Made by a program: the position numbers and the translations under genes
Notes under the pieces: generated by a model
What the model saw: only the letters and a program-made list of their open reading frames with translations
Told to the model about the DNA's origin: nothing
Database searches by the model: none
Source of the DNA: CAYYYG01 sp964490875
Lineage (GTDB): Bacteria > Patescibacteriota > Microgenomatia > UBA1406 > GWC2-37-13
Length of the DNA stretch: 64,000 bases
Reading direction: 5' to 3'
Assembly: GCA_964490875.1 (NCBI GenBank)
Contig: CAZBEF010000001.1
Coordinates: forward strand, 350,001 to 414,000
Shown here: positions 1-7,248 of the stretch, piece after piece
How the letters are laid out: every line of letters begins with the position of its first letter
Numbering within the stretch: the stretch's first letter is position 1

Positions 1-95
1 ACAGTTTGGGACCCCTGAGGAGAGGGTAAAAATTTTGAGTGGAATGAAATCAAAATTTAGACTAATCGACAGGCAATTAATTCTCATGTAAACGG

Positions 96-101
96 TATAA
101 T
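96..101 (+). promoter_or_regulatory. -10 box for the Ntn-hydrolase gene, leaderless
   Basis: A perfect TATAAT ends 6 nt before the ATG at 108. Transcription would begin at or next to the A of the start codon. No convincing -35 box or Shine-Dalgarno is seen. Confidence 0.6.
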
Positions 102-107
102 TACCGT

Positions 108-1160
108 ATGACATTAATTGCTGGATGTAGAACCTGGAATGGAATTTGCATTGCCACTGACACAAGAGTAACCCATAAACCTTTGCAGGGTAAAGCTTAC
201 TTTAAAGATGATTGTCAAAAGTGTGAGATCATTACTGGAGGTCCTGCTATTGCTGTAGCGGGAGACTGTCGCACAGCCACTCTTTTTAAAGACGCTTTGA
301 GAAAAAACTATATCGGTGTTTTTAAAGATTTTGCCAAAAGAATTCAGAAGAGGGAGAAATTAAATGAAGATCCCGTTTCTGTTCTTAAAAATGTGATAAG
401 AGTAAGTCTGATTGAAATTTCAAACTTGAAAGAAGTAATGACAAAAAATCCACGGGACACAGCTATTTGTGGTTTGATTGGAATAATTGATCTTATTCCA
501 CTTAGATTAAGCTCTCAAGAATGCTTGAATATTATTCAATCACTAAAATATGCTCCAGAATCAAATCAAGTCTTTATTAAAAATTCTATCGATATTTTTC
601 GGTGTGCCAATGGTGAAGTGGATTCAATTGAAATTAATGGATTTAAACAAAACGCATTAATTTCTTTTGAAAATATGCTTGGAAGTACTACGACAATTGC
701 AAAACTCAAAATATGTGAAGTTCCGTTTGGTCAAATAGCTGCCTTTGGTAGCGGAGTAAGCGACGATCATGAAGATGAGCAATATAGAACATTAGCTTAT
801 CTTTTACTTCAAACCCCAGAGGATGACTTACAGGTTGCAGCATTTCATCTCACTAGAACACATGGTTGGTCTGAACAAGTCGTTCCTAAAGATAGTCAGT
901 ATGGTTTTAAGACTTTTGGAGGTGCAAATTTAGCAATGATGCTAATGCCAGATCCTAAAGACCCAGAAAACCATGTTGAATTAGCAGTATTGAAAGGAAA
1001 ATTTCATAGAAAAAGTGATAATAAGGTAATTTCTGATGTATATGAGAACGAGAATGGGTTACTATGTGTAAAAGGTGAAGATGGAAAAGAGTATGTCTTA
1101 AAACCATTTAGCCAATATGACATGGGAAATTTGGATTCTCTTCAGTTAATGTGGATATAA
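108..1160 (+). CDS. proteasome/HslV-like Ntn-hydrolase (threonine peptidase fold)
   Basis: The N-terminus reads MTLIAGCRTWNGICIATDTR. Removing Met exposes a Thr, as in HslV and proteasome beta subunits. Numbering from that Thr, Asp17 and the T-D-T-R context match the proteasomal A-D-(T/S)-R motif, Lys37 in QKCEII aligns with catalytic Lys33 after a four-residue insertion, and AVAGD fits the following Gly-rich strand. G-S-G at precursor residues 214-216 matches the late active-site GSG motif. At 350 aa it is longer than HslV (about 175 aa) or a beta subunit (about 230 aa): roughly 110 residues are inserted between the two halves and about 60 added at the C-terminus. No propeptide is needed. 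No unfoldase (HslU, Mpa/ARC) is nearby. The catalytic role is inferred; an Anbu-like or amidase-type Ntn enzyme is also possible. Confidence 0.65.
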   Translation: MTLIAGCRTWNGICIATDTRVTHKPLQGKAYFKDDCQKCEIITGGPAIAVAGDCRTATLFKDALRKNYIGVFKDFAKRIQKREKLNEDPVSVLKNVIRVSLIEISNLKEVMTKNPRDTAICGLIGIIDLIPLRLSSQECLNIIQSLKYAPESNQVFIKNSIDIFRCANGEVDSIEINGFKQNALISFENMLGSTTTIAKLKICEVPFGQIAAFGSGVSDDHEDEQYRTLAYLLLQTPEDDLQVAAFHLTRTHGWSEQVVPKDSQYGFKTFGGANLAMMLMPDPKDPENHVELAVLKGKFHRKSDNKVISDVYENENGLLCVKGEDGKEYVLKPFSQYDMGNLDSLQLMWI

Positions 1161-1198
1161 AAATCTTAGAACCAAACATATGTACCTTTCGAAGTATT

Positions 1199-1309
1199 TT
1201 AACAGTTTTTACGATTATAGGCTACTTTTTGAGGATTGAAGATTTTTGCTGCCCATTCAGCAAGCCATGTAGGGCTAAACTGAAAGGGTAGTTGGGTCTT
1301 GAAGCAACT
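1199..1309 (-). pseudogene. possible remnant of a gene 3' end, about 36 codons
   Basis: Between the Ntn-hydrolase gene and the tRNA the minus strand has an open frame of about 36 codons. It contains LPFQFSPTWLAEWAA and KIFNPQK and ends in TAA at 1199-1201. It has a stop just upstream and no start codon, so it looks like a leftover C-terminus, perhaps of a recombinase or another element gene next to a tRNA. I do not recognise the family and it may be chance. Confidence 0.2.
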
Positions 1310-1321
1310 CTAAGCTTTATG

Positions 1322-1408
1322 CGGAGAGGGAGGGATTCGAACCCTCGATAACCTTGCGGCTATACTAGTTTTCGAGACTAGCCCATTCGACCACTCTGGC
1401 ACCTCTCC
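1322..1408 (-). tRNA. tRNA-Ser(CGA)
   Basis: Read on the minus strand, the acceptor strand GGAGAGG (1408-1402) pairs with CCTCTCC (1329-1323), followed by discriminator G at 1322. The anticodon arm is CTAGT-CTCGAAA-ACTAG, giving anticodon CGA (reads UCG). A long variable arm and the T-loop GGTTCGAATCC are present, as expected for a class II serine tRNA. CCA is not encoded. Length is 87 nt. Confidence 0.93.
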
Positions 1409-1424
1409 TGACATCTTATTTTTT

Positions 1425-1538
1425 ACTAGCCCATTCGACTCCCGCTTCGCGGGACTAACTGGCAGTAATTGCTCACTTCGTCGCGTCAAATGCGACTTCT
1501 TATCGCAAACTGCCAGTTGAGCATTCTGGCACCTCTCC
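1425..1538 (-). pseudogene. interrupted partial copy of tRNA-Ser
   Basis: Directly upstream of tRNA-Ser(CGA) the minus strand again starts with GGAGAGGTGCCAGA (1538-1525), identical to the tRNA 5' end. It ends with GTCGAATGGGCTAGT (1439-1425), identical to the D-arm/anticodon-arm part of the real tRNA. Between these lies an insert of about 80 bp with a 10-bp perfect inverted repeat (AACTGGCAGT 1457-1466 / ACTGCCAGTT 1509-1518) and a short hairpin CCCGC-TTC-GCGGG at 1441-1453. There is no 3' half, variable arm or T arm, so it cannot be a working tRNA. Confidence 0.7.
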
Positions 1539-1627
1539 TAAATAGCTTATAGCTTATGGCTGATGGCTTATTGCTAAAGCCAATTGTATCAAATTTCAGG
1601 TTGAGATATAGGAAGATACGCTAAAGC

Positions 1628-1711
1628 TGGATTCTTCACTTCGCTGCGCTCGTTCAGAATGACATATGCGTAATGAAGATTTATGGATCCTGAAACGAGT
1701 TCAGGATGACG
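1628..1711. repeat. family A dispersed palindromic repeat (copy A1)
   Basis: Contains GGATTCTTC...TCAGAATGAC and GGATCCTGA...TCAGGATGAC. These are two tip sequences of the family found also at 6301, 26472, 28210, 33567, 35270, 37951, 50601 and 55846. With the tRNA and its broken copy it accounts for most of the 1161-1723 gap; 1541-1627 holds only short imperfect TAGCTTAT/GGCTTAT repeats. Confidence 0.6.
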
Positions 1712-1723
1712 CGAAGAGTCGAT

Positions 1724-2422
1724 TTACTTTGTAGCTACTGCAGAAATTATTACGGGGTAGCGTTCGTCTTTGGAATCAAGCTGTTCTTTTGTAAACTCTT
1801 CGGCGGCCATGCCGACCCAGAAACCTTGCCCTGTCAGAACGTTGCCAAACGCTTCTACTTTTATATTTTCTTTCGGAAAATATTTCTCCAGCAAGTAAGG
1901 GATAGAACGCACCGTGTATCTCCAGAAACTGTGGCCGTTTGTAATGTATGGGCCCATGGCAGAAACAGTCAGTAATAATGTTCCGCCGGGCTTTAACATT
2001 CGGAATAAGTGGCCGACTGCTTTTTCATGTTCAGGAATTAATCCTAAAGTCTGCGTAATAATTAATGTGTCGTATGTATTGTCTGCAATTACATCGGCTT
2101 TTGAAAGATCGGTATAAATATTGGCAAGTTTGTTTGAAGTATCAATGTCTACCACATCACCTTTTGTGACTCGGTTCGCTCCATATCGCTTGATGTATGC
2201 ATCATCATGTACTTCCAGGCATGCTCCATGCACTTTGTCTTTATTGGCCTCCATAAACTGTTCAATGTAGAACCTGTCGATGGGGGTACCGCGATCATAG
2301 CCGAATTTATTACTGATCGGCATAAGCGAGTAGTTTTCTTTTGGATTAATTTTTTTTACCGCTTGTGCGCGGAACTTTCGTATGACCGGTAGAATTGTCA
2401 GATGCACAAACCTGTTTAGCAT
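1724..2422 (-). CDS. SAM-dependent methyltransferase-like protein
   Basis: A 232-aa soluble protein of class I methyltransferase type. The central part DNTYDTLIITQTLGLIPEHEKAV (short segments matching motif II/III) and the LKPGGTLLLTV segment match the Methyltransf_11 core, where a conserved LKPGG follows the Asp-containing strand. The SAM-binding glycine motif is weak (CLEVHDDAYIKRYG near residue 70), so the usual GxGxG is degenerate. N-terminal residues around GTPIDRFYIEQFM resemble methyltransferases often found next to glycosyltransferases in CPR genomes. The substrate cannot be read from the sequence. It is divergent from the secreted enzyme at 2497, and its -10 box is 6 nt upstream. Confidence 0.7.
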   Translation of the reverse strand: MLNRFVHLTILPVIRKFRAQAVKKINPKENYSLMPISNKFGYDRGTPIDRFYIEQFMEANKDKVHGACLEVHDDAYIKRYGANRVTKGDVVDIDTSNKLANIYTDLSKADVIADNTYDTLIITQTLGLIPEHEKAVGHLFRMLKPGGTLLLTVSAMGPYITNGHSFWRYTVRSIPYLLEKYFPKENIKVEAFGNVLTGQGFWVGMAAEEFTKEQLDSKDERYPVIISAVATK

Positions 2423-2428
2423 ACGGAT

Positions 2429-2434
2429 ATTATA
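2429..2434 (-). promoter_or_regulatory. -10 box for the methyltransferase gene, leaderless
   Basis: Minus-strand TATAAT with 6 nt to the ATG at 2422. A TTTATA lies 17 nt further upstream as a weak -35. Confidence 0.6.
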
Positions 2435-2484
2435 TCAATAATCATGGAAAATATAAATCTGACGATCTAAAGTAATATTTTTGG

Positions 2485-2490
2485 TATATT
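2485..2490 (+). promoter_or_regulatory. -10 box for the secreted multidomain enzyme, leaderless
   Basis: TATATT followed by 6 nt and the ATG at 2497. This supports 2497 as the start. The gene is divergent from the methyltransferase, and the two -10 boxes are about 50 bp apart. Confidence 0.55.
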
Positions 2491-2496
2491 CTATGT

Positions 2497-4776
2497 ATGG
2501 GCTTTTTTCAAAAAAAATATTTCAGATATCTTCTATATTTTTCAATAATATTTCTTATTTTTTCAGCAAATCAAAAGCCGGCTCAGGCGCAATCGACATT
2601 TCAACCTTCTGCTCCGTATTACGCGACATTTTTCTACCTATGGTCTCAAAACCCCAACACCGACGGATTGTGGAGTTACTGGAGCGACGGCGGACATACA
2701 CCGCCCGACAACTGGTTCTCGCAGTATCTGCCCGATCCAAAACCCGGCGTATTTGATCCGGCCACCGAACTTTATAGTTCCAGTAACGTCGATATCATCT
2801 ATTGGCAACTTAGAAAACTGGCTGAAGCACGGCAGGAAGTGGCAATTGCTTCATGGTGGGGACAGGGGCATAAGTCGGACAATGCATTCCGCAAAATTAT
2901 TACCGATGTTATGAATCGGGCTGATAATCCTTATCCCAACTTACGGTGGGCTGTTTATTATGAGAAAGAAGGATTCGCCGATGTTCCACTTTCTGAAATC
3001 GTTTCCGATCTTAATTACATCAAAAATAATTATGCCAACCAGCCTGGTTACTTCAAAGTAGGCGGTAAACCTGTCGTTTTTGTCTACAACGCAGCACATA
3101 CAGGATATAGTCCTCTCGGAGATTTAGACCGCTGGAGCCAGGCGCGCGCACAAACAGGATTTTATGTAAATATGAAAGTTGATCCATTAAATGCAGGCGG
3201 AAGTGCATCTGCGGTCGACAGCTGGCACGACTACGCACCGGCAAACAGATCGGGTTCAAAAGGAACATACTATTCATTTATCAGCCCCGGTTTTTGGTTG
3301 AATGGAACTGCCATGCGGCTTGCCCGTGATCCGGCTGCTTTTGAAACTGCTTTAAAAAGTATGGTCGCCTCAAATGCAACATGGAAGCTTACCGAAACAT
3401 GGAATGAATGGGGAGAAGGCTCATCAGTCGAGCCTGCAGTTGAAGTAAACCAAGTTACCAGCGGCAAGGCCACCATAAAATCGGGAGCACTGCCATTTGA
3501 AAATACCTATGTGAATTATTTAGCCGCCAATCTTCCACCGCTTGAACAGGGAACTGGTTCTGGTAATCCAACTCCTACCAAAACTCCGACACCTGGAACT
3601 TCTACGCCAACACCAACTGTAATTGTTCCGACTTCTGGTGCGGATCCTGTTATTGCAGCAGTCGGTGACATTGCTTGCGGCGCCGACAGTACGGGAGCAG
3701 CATGCAAAGAATGGGAAACTTCGGAGCTGGCAAGAAAAATAAATCCGGCAGCTGTGCTTGTATTGGGAGACAATCAATATGAACAAGGGCAATATGCTTA
3801 TTATGCCGGCACCGATCCGTACTGCAACTCAAATCCACCGCGATGTTATAACGCCACATGGGGAAGAATGAAAAGTATTACATATCCTGCCGTGGGAAAT
3901 CATGAATACTTAACTCCAAACGCTCAGGGGCATTTTGACTATTTTAACGGAATCGGCAACCAGACAGGCAGGGCAGGTGATAGATCAAAAGGATATTTCA
4001 GTTTTAATATCGGCACATGGCACCTTATCGCATTAAATACAAACTGCAGTGCAGCAGGCGGCTGCGGGGCAAGCAGTCCGCAAAACGTATGGCTTCAACA
4101 AGAATTAGCAGCCAATAAAAATAAATGTATTATTGCTTATATGCATCATCCCTTGTATTCATCTGGTCATGATGGAAATAATACAACGCTTCTGAATAAC
4201 ATGAGGCCTTTATGGCAGACTTTGTATAACGGTAAAACCGATGTTGTTTTGGTCGGCCACAGCCATCATTACGAACGGTTTGCACCGCAGGATGCAAACA
4301 GCAATAGAGATGATGTAAACGGATTCCGTGAATTTTTAGTCGGAACCGGCGGCCGAAATTTTACCGGCTATTGGACAACTAATTTGGCGAATAGTGAAAT
4401 AAAAAATAATACGACATTTGGAATTTTACAGATGACACTGCGTCAGAATTCATATGACTGGAAGTTTCTGCCGATTCCCGGCCAGACATTTACCGACAGC
4501 GGAACGGGAGTGTGTCATGCGAATGTGATTGTTTCTGCTTCTCCGTCGCCAACCCCTACCACTCCAGCAACTATCACCCCGACAATTTCTCAAACTGTCT
4601 GCTCCCGCAAAGCCGAAGGCGATGCAGACTGCAATGGTTTAATCACTACAGCTGATTTTGAAATGTGGAGGAAGGAAAATTTTAAAGAACTTTCCACAAC
4701 AAACGCAGATTTTAATGGAGATGGAGTTGTAGGTTTGGTAGATTTTGAAATCTGGAGAAGAGGATTTTTTAAATAA
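2497..4776 (+). CDS. secreted GH99-like + metallophosphatase + dockerin-like protein
   Basis: A 759-aa exported protein. Residues 1-31 are a signal peptide ending in AQA. Residues about 36-350 resemble the GH99-like / endo-mannanase-type family (YYATFFYLWS, the ASWWGQG segment, and ETWNEWGEG near the end). A Pro/Thr linker follows (about 355-378). Residues about 385-690 are a calcineurin-like metallophosphatase with D391, G-D425-N426, GNH469E, H550-H551 and GH588xH590. After a second Ser/Pro/Thr linker, residues about 703-759 hold two Ca-binding dockerin-like repeats (DADCNGLITTADF and NADFNGDGVVGLVDF). Likely role: breakdown of extracellular glycan and phosphate ester, held to a partner or surface by the dockerin-like tail. 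The domain order is seen; the substrates are inferred. Confidence 0.8.
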   Translation: MGFFQKKYFRYLLYFSIIFLIFSANQKPAQAQSTFQPSAPYYATFFYLWSQNPNTDGLWSYWSDGGHTPPDNWFSQYLPDPKPGVFDPATELYSSSNVDIIYWQLRKLAEARQEVAIASWWGQGHKSDNAFRKIITDVMNRADNPYPNLRWAVYYEKEGFADVPLSEIVSDLNYIKNNYANQPGYFKVGGKPVVFVYNAAHTGYSPLGDLDRWSQARAQTGFYVNMKVDPLNAGGSASAVDSWHDYAPANRSGSKGTYYSFISPGFWLNGTAMRLARDPAAFETALKSMVASNATWKLTETWNEWGEGSSVEPAVEVNQVTSGKATIKSGALPFENTYVNYLAANLPPLEQGTGSGNPTPTKTPTPGTSTPTPTVIVPTSGADPVIAAVGDIACGADSTGAACKEWETSELARKINPAAVLVLGDNQYEQGQYAYYAGTDPYCNSNPPRCYNATWGRMKSITYPAVGNHEYLTPNAQGHFDYFNGIGNQTGRAGDRSKGYFSFNIGTWHLIALNTNCSAAGGCGASSPQNVWLQQELAANKNKCIIAYMHHPLYSSGHDGNNTTLLNNMRPLWQTLYNGKTDVVLVGHSHHYERFAPQDANSNRDDVNGFREFLVGTGGRNFTGYWTTNLANSEIKNNTTFGILQMTLRQNSYDWKFLPIPGQTFTDSGTGVCHANVIVSASPSPTPTTPATITPTISQTVCSRKAEGDADCNGLITTADFEMWRKENFKELSTTNADFNGDGVVGLVDFEIWRRGFFK

Positions 4777-4782
4777 CATATT

Positions 4783-4950
4783 AATCTTGCAGGAACCGTC
4801 TTCGTATTTTCCCATCAATGCTCATTTGAGATGTGTTTCTATAGTTGGCAGCCTGAAAAGGTAATGTCTCGTGTTCTTCCTAAGTTGGACTGCAACCTTA
4901 ACGGTCATTGCGCGTTGATGGGAACCCTATACTCAGACACCTGCAAGATT
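4783..4950. ncRNA. candidate structured RNA or large hairpin
   Basis: Nested perfect inverted repeats frame this gap: AATCTTGCAGG (4783-4793) with CCTGCAAGATT (4940-4950), and TTCCCATCAA (4809-4818) with TTGATGGGAA (4915-4924). The centre holds further short complements. The rod-like shape with an inner bubble could be a 6S-like regulatory RNA or a bidirectional terminator. No tmRNA, RNase P or SRP RNA signature was found on either strand, and the transcribed strand is not clear. Confidence 0.4.
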
Positions 4951-4977
4951 TGATTTCTAATTAAAGATCTAAATCTG

Positions 4978-4983
4978 TATAAT
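4978..4983 (+). promoter_or_regulatory. -10 box for the NADH dehydrogenase gene
   Basis: TATAAT with 9 nt to the ATG at 4993, giving a leader of about 2-3 nt. Confidence 0.6.
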
Positions 4984-4992
4984 TACTTCGTA

Positions 4993-6210
4993 ATGAATAA
5001 ACGAATCATAATTGTCGGCGGAGGGTTTGGTGGAATAAAAACTGCACTCGAACTTTCAAAAAAAAATATTCCAGAAACTCAGATTACTCTCATCTCAGAT
5101 AAACCCCATTTTGAGTACCATGCGCTTTTATATAGAGTTTTAACTGGCAGATCGCCTCTTGAAGTTTGTATTCCGCTTTTTGAAATATATAAAAACAAAC
5201 CTGTCGATATTGTTCAGGACTTTATCGTTGACGTCGATCCCAAATCTAAAACTATTAAAGGATCTTCGGGCTCAACGTATCATTTCGATATTCTTATCTT
5301 GGCATTAGGAAGCGAGCCTTCGTATTTCAATACTCCGGGCCTTAAGGAAATGTCTTTCTCGATAAACACAATAGAAAGCACCTTAAAGCTGAAACGCCAT
5401 CTTCATGAATTATTTCTACAGTGCGAAGTAGATATGGATATAGATAAAAACTGCAATGCTCATATTGTTATTGTAGGCGGCGGCCCAACCGGTGTTGAGT
5501 CGGCGGGGGAGCTTGCCGTATATGCCCGGGCGCTTGCCAAAAAACATGGTATAGATCAGTCGTATGTAACTATCGACCTTATACAATCAGGTTCACGGCT
5601 GATGCCCGTACTTCCGCCCGAAGCATCAGAGGAAATCCGCAAGCGATTGTATGGTTTGGGCGTAAATATTTTTTTGAATCGACGAGTGATGAAGGAAGAA
5701 CTGGAACAGGTTCATTTAAAGGATATGCAGATGAAAACGAAAACTTTAATTTGGTGCGCTGGGGTTTCGCCGAATAGTTTGTATAAAACTGTTGAGGGAT
5801 TTTCTTTTGATGAAAAAGGACGGGTTATGGTCGATGAACATTTGCAGGCAAAAGGATTTGAAGATGTGTTTATTGTAGGCGACGGTGCTTCTACCAAGTT
5901 TGCGGGAATGGCTCAGACAGCTCTTCAGGACGGTGCGTTTGTCGCAGAAATAATTACTGCGAAACATCAAAATATGCAGATGCCGATTTATCATCCACAA
6001 GCTCCGTCGTATCTTATTCCGGTTGGAGAGAAGTGGGCGGTGGGGGATGTGAATGGAAAGATAACGATTGGTTTTGCCGGCTGGCTTATGCGAAAATGGT
6101 TTGATCTGCGGTTTTTTATGAGTATTCTGCCGTTAGGTAAGGCGCTTCAGGCGTTTCGGAGCGATAGTGTGTTGTGGGAGACATGTCCGATATGTGCAAA
6201 AGTTGAATGA
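4993..6210 (+). CDS. type II NADH dehydrogenase-like FAD oxidoreductase
   Basis: A 405-aa protein with a FAD Rossmann motif VGGGFGG at residues 8-14 and a second dinucleotide motif VGGGPTGVESAGE near residue 155 for NADH. An FAD-contact motif VGDGAS lies near residue 297. Length and layout fit NDH-2 (Ndh), a membrane-associated, non-proton-pumping enzyme that passes electrons from NADH to quinone. A C-terminal amphipathic part (WLMRKWFDLRFFM) could hold it to the membrane, as in NDH-2. The tail ends in a C-P-I-C pair of unknown use. No other respiratory gene is in the window, so the acceptor is unknown. A related disulfide or sulfide:quinone reductase is less likely. Confidence 0.8.
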   Translation: MNKRIIIVGGGFGGIKTALELSKKNIPETQITLISDKPHFEYHALLYRVLTGRSPLEVCIPLFEIYKNKPVDIVQDFIVDVDPKSKTIKGSSGSTYHFDILILALGSEPSYFNTPGLKEMSFSINTIESTLKLKRHLHELFLQCEVDMDIDKNCNAHIVIVGGGPTGVESAGELAVYARALAKKHGIDQSYVTIDLIQSGSRLMPVLPPEASEEIRKRLYGLGVNIFLNRRVMKEELEQVHLKDMQMKTKTLIWCAGVSPNSLYKTVEGFSFDEKGRVMVDEHLQAKGFEDVFIVGDGASTKFAGMAQTALQDGAFVAEIITAKHQNMQMPIYHPQAPSYLIPVGEKWAVGDVNGKITIGFAGWLMRKWFDLRFFMSILPLGKALQAFRSDSVLWETCPICAKVE

Positions 6211-6223
6211 CGGCAGGGACTGT

Positions 6224-6247
6224 CGCTCGATACGAATTTTTTTGATT
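6224..6247 (+). repeat. left arm of a family B palindromic repeat
   Basis: CGCTCGATACGAATTTTTTTG is the left arm seen in the full copies at 32742, 42322 and 54857. The matching right arm is missing here, so this is a partial copy just after the NADH dehydrogenase stop. Confidence 0.55.
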
Positions 6248-6300
6248 TTTGCTATTAAACTGTTTCAGTCGCTAGATACCGCATTGCTTATAGTCTAACA

Positions 6301-6381
6301 TGTCATCCTGAGGGAGCAAAGCGACCGAAGGATCCAGCGAAAGCGTTGCACTGGATTCTTCGCTAATCGCTCAGAATGACA
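6301..6381. repeat. family A palindromic repeat (copy A2)
   Basis: Perfectly framed by TGTCATCCTGA and TCAGAATGACA with inner complements GGATCCAG and CTGGATTC. It is one of the most intact copies. Its right tip supplies the ATG annotated at 6376. Confidence 0.75.
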
Positions 6382-7221
6382 AAAATTACAATATCAAATA
6401 TTCAGGTGAAATCTTACGACATAATACAATTTAAACAAACAATCTGGGACTATTATGCAAACCATAAACGGATTCTGCCGTGGCGGAATATTGAAGATCC
6501 CTATAAAGTATTTGTTTCGGAAATCATGCTTCAGCAAACGCAGGTAGCACGAGTTCTTAAGAAGTATCCGGAATTTCTTGAAACTTTTCCCGATTTCTTA
6601 TCATTATCGCAAGCGCCGACATCAAAACTTTTGGCAGTCTGGCAGGGGATGGGGTATAACCGGCGCGCATTGTTTATGAGATCTGCAGCCGAAATTATTG
6701 TCAAAAAATATATAGGCCAGCTTCCCAAAGATCCAGAAGTTCTTGTAACACTTCCCGGAATCGGAAAGGCAACGGCAGGATCGCTCGCCGCTTTCGCGTA
6801 CAATGTTCCTTCAGTTTTCATCGAGACAAATATTCGGCGTGTTTATATTCATTATTTTTTTCAGGATCGCACCGATATTTCAGACAAGGAATTGTATCCA
6901 TTAGTTGAATCTTCTGTCGATCAGCACAATCCCCGCGATTGGTATTATGCGCTTATGGACTATGGTGTAATGCTCGCAAAGGAGTTTGATAATGCAAACA
7001 AAAGAAGTAAACATTATGCGGTTCAATCAAAATTTGAAGGATCGGCGCGGCAAGTCCGCGGGAGAGTCTTGAAAGAGCTTCTTCGTAATCAGTCACTTTC
7101 CGAAAAAGATATCATTACATTTGCGGCACGCGACGCATCTTCTGTCCGTGCAATTCTCAAGCAGCTAACTTCTGAAGGGTTTATTCAGGAAGAAAACGGA
7201 ATGTATAAATTAGCCAAGTGA
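6376..7221 (+). CDS. MutY-like HhH-GPD DNA glycosylase without Fe-S cluster
   Basis: A 281-aa protein. The MutY signature LPWRNIEDPYKVFVSEIMLQQ is split by normal spacing near residues 34-55, and the helix-hairpin-helix LPGIGKATAGSLAA follows near residue 132. MutY removes adenine mispaired with 8-oxoguanine. Two oddities: the catalytic Asp of the family (D-G-N-V-x-R-V) is Glu here (E-T-N-I-R-R-V), and no cysteine Fe-S motif follows. Residues about 220-281 look like a small winged-helix segment instead of the MutY NUDIX-like domain. The ATG at 6376 lies in the tip of repeat A2; an in-frame GTG at 6406 is an alternative start. It is followed after 27 nt by an Nth-like gene. Confidence 0.75.
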   Translation: MTKITISNIQVKSYDIIQFKQTIWDYYANHKRILPWRNIEDPYKVFVSEIMLQQTQVARVLKKYPEFLETFPDFLSLSQAPTSKLLAVWQGMGYNRRALFMRSAAEIIVKKYIGQLPKDPEVLVTLPGIGKATAGSLAAFAYNVPSVFIETNIRRVYIHYFFQDRTDISDKELYPLVESSVDQHNPRDWYYALMDYGVMLAKEFDNANKRSKHYAVQSKFEGSARQVRGRVLKELLRNQSLSEKDIITFAARDASSVRAILKQLTSEGFIQEENGMYKLAK

Positions 7222-7236
7222 GTATCGGTTATTTTG

Positions 7237-7242
7237 TATAAT
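7237..7242 (+). promoter_or_regulatory. -10 box that fixes the start of the Nth-like gene
   Basis: TATAAT with 6 nt to the ATG at 7249. An in-frame ATG at 7234 lies upstream of this box and would be untranscribed from it, so 7249 is preferred. Confidence 0.6.
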
Positions 7243-7248
7243 ATACAA

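Noticed and set aside
4783..4950. tmRNA, RNase P RNA or SRP RNA at this place
   Set aside because: None of the conserved sequence blocks of these RNAs was found on either strand; only the stem outline remains.
6211..7221. Recoding of TGA to Gly or Trp as in some CPR lineages
   Set aside because: Several conserved genes end at TGA at the expected place (6210, 7221) and prfB is present.
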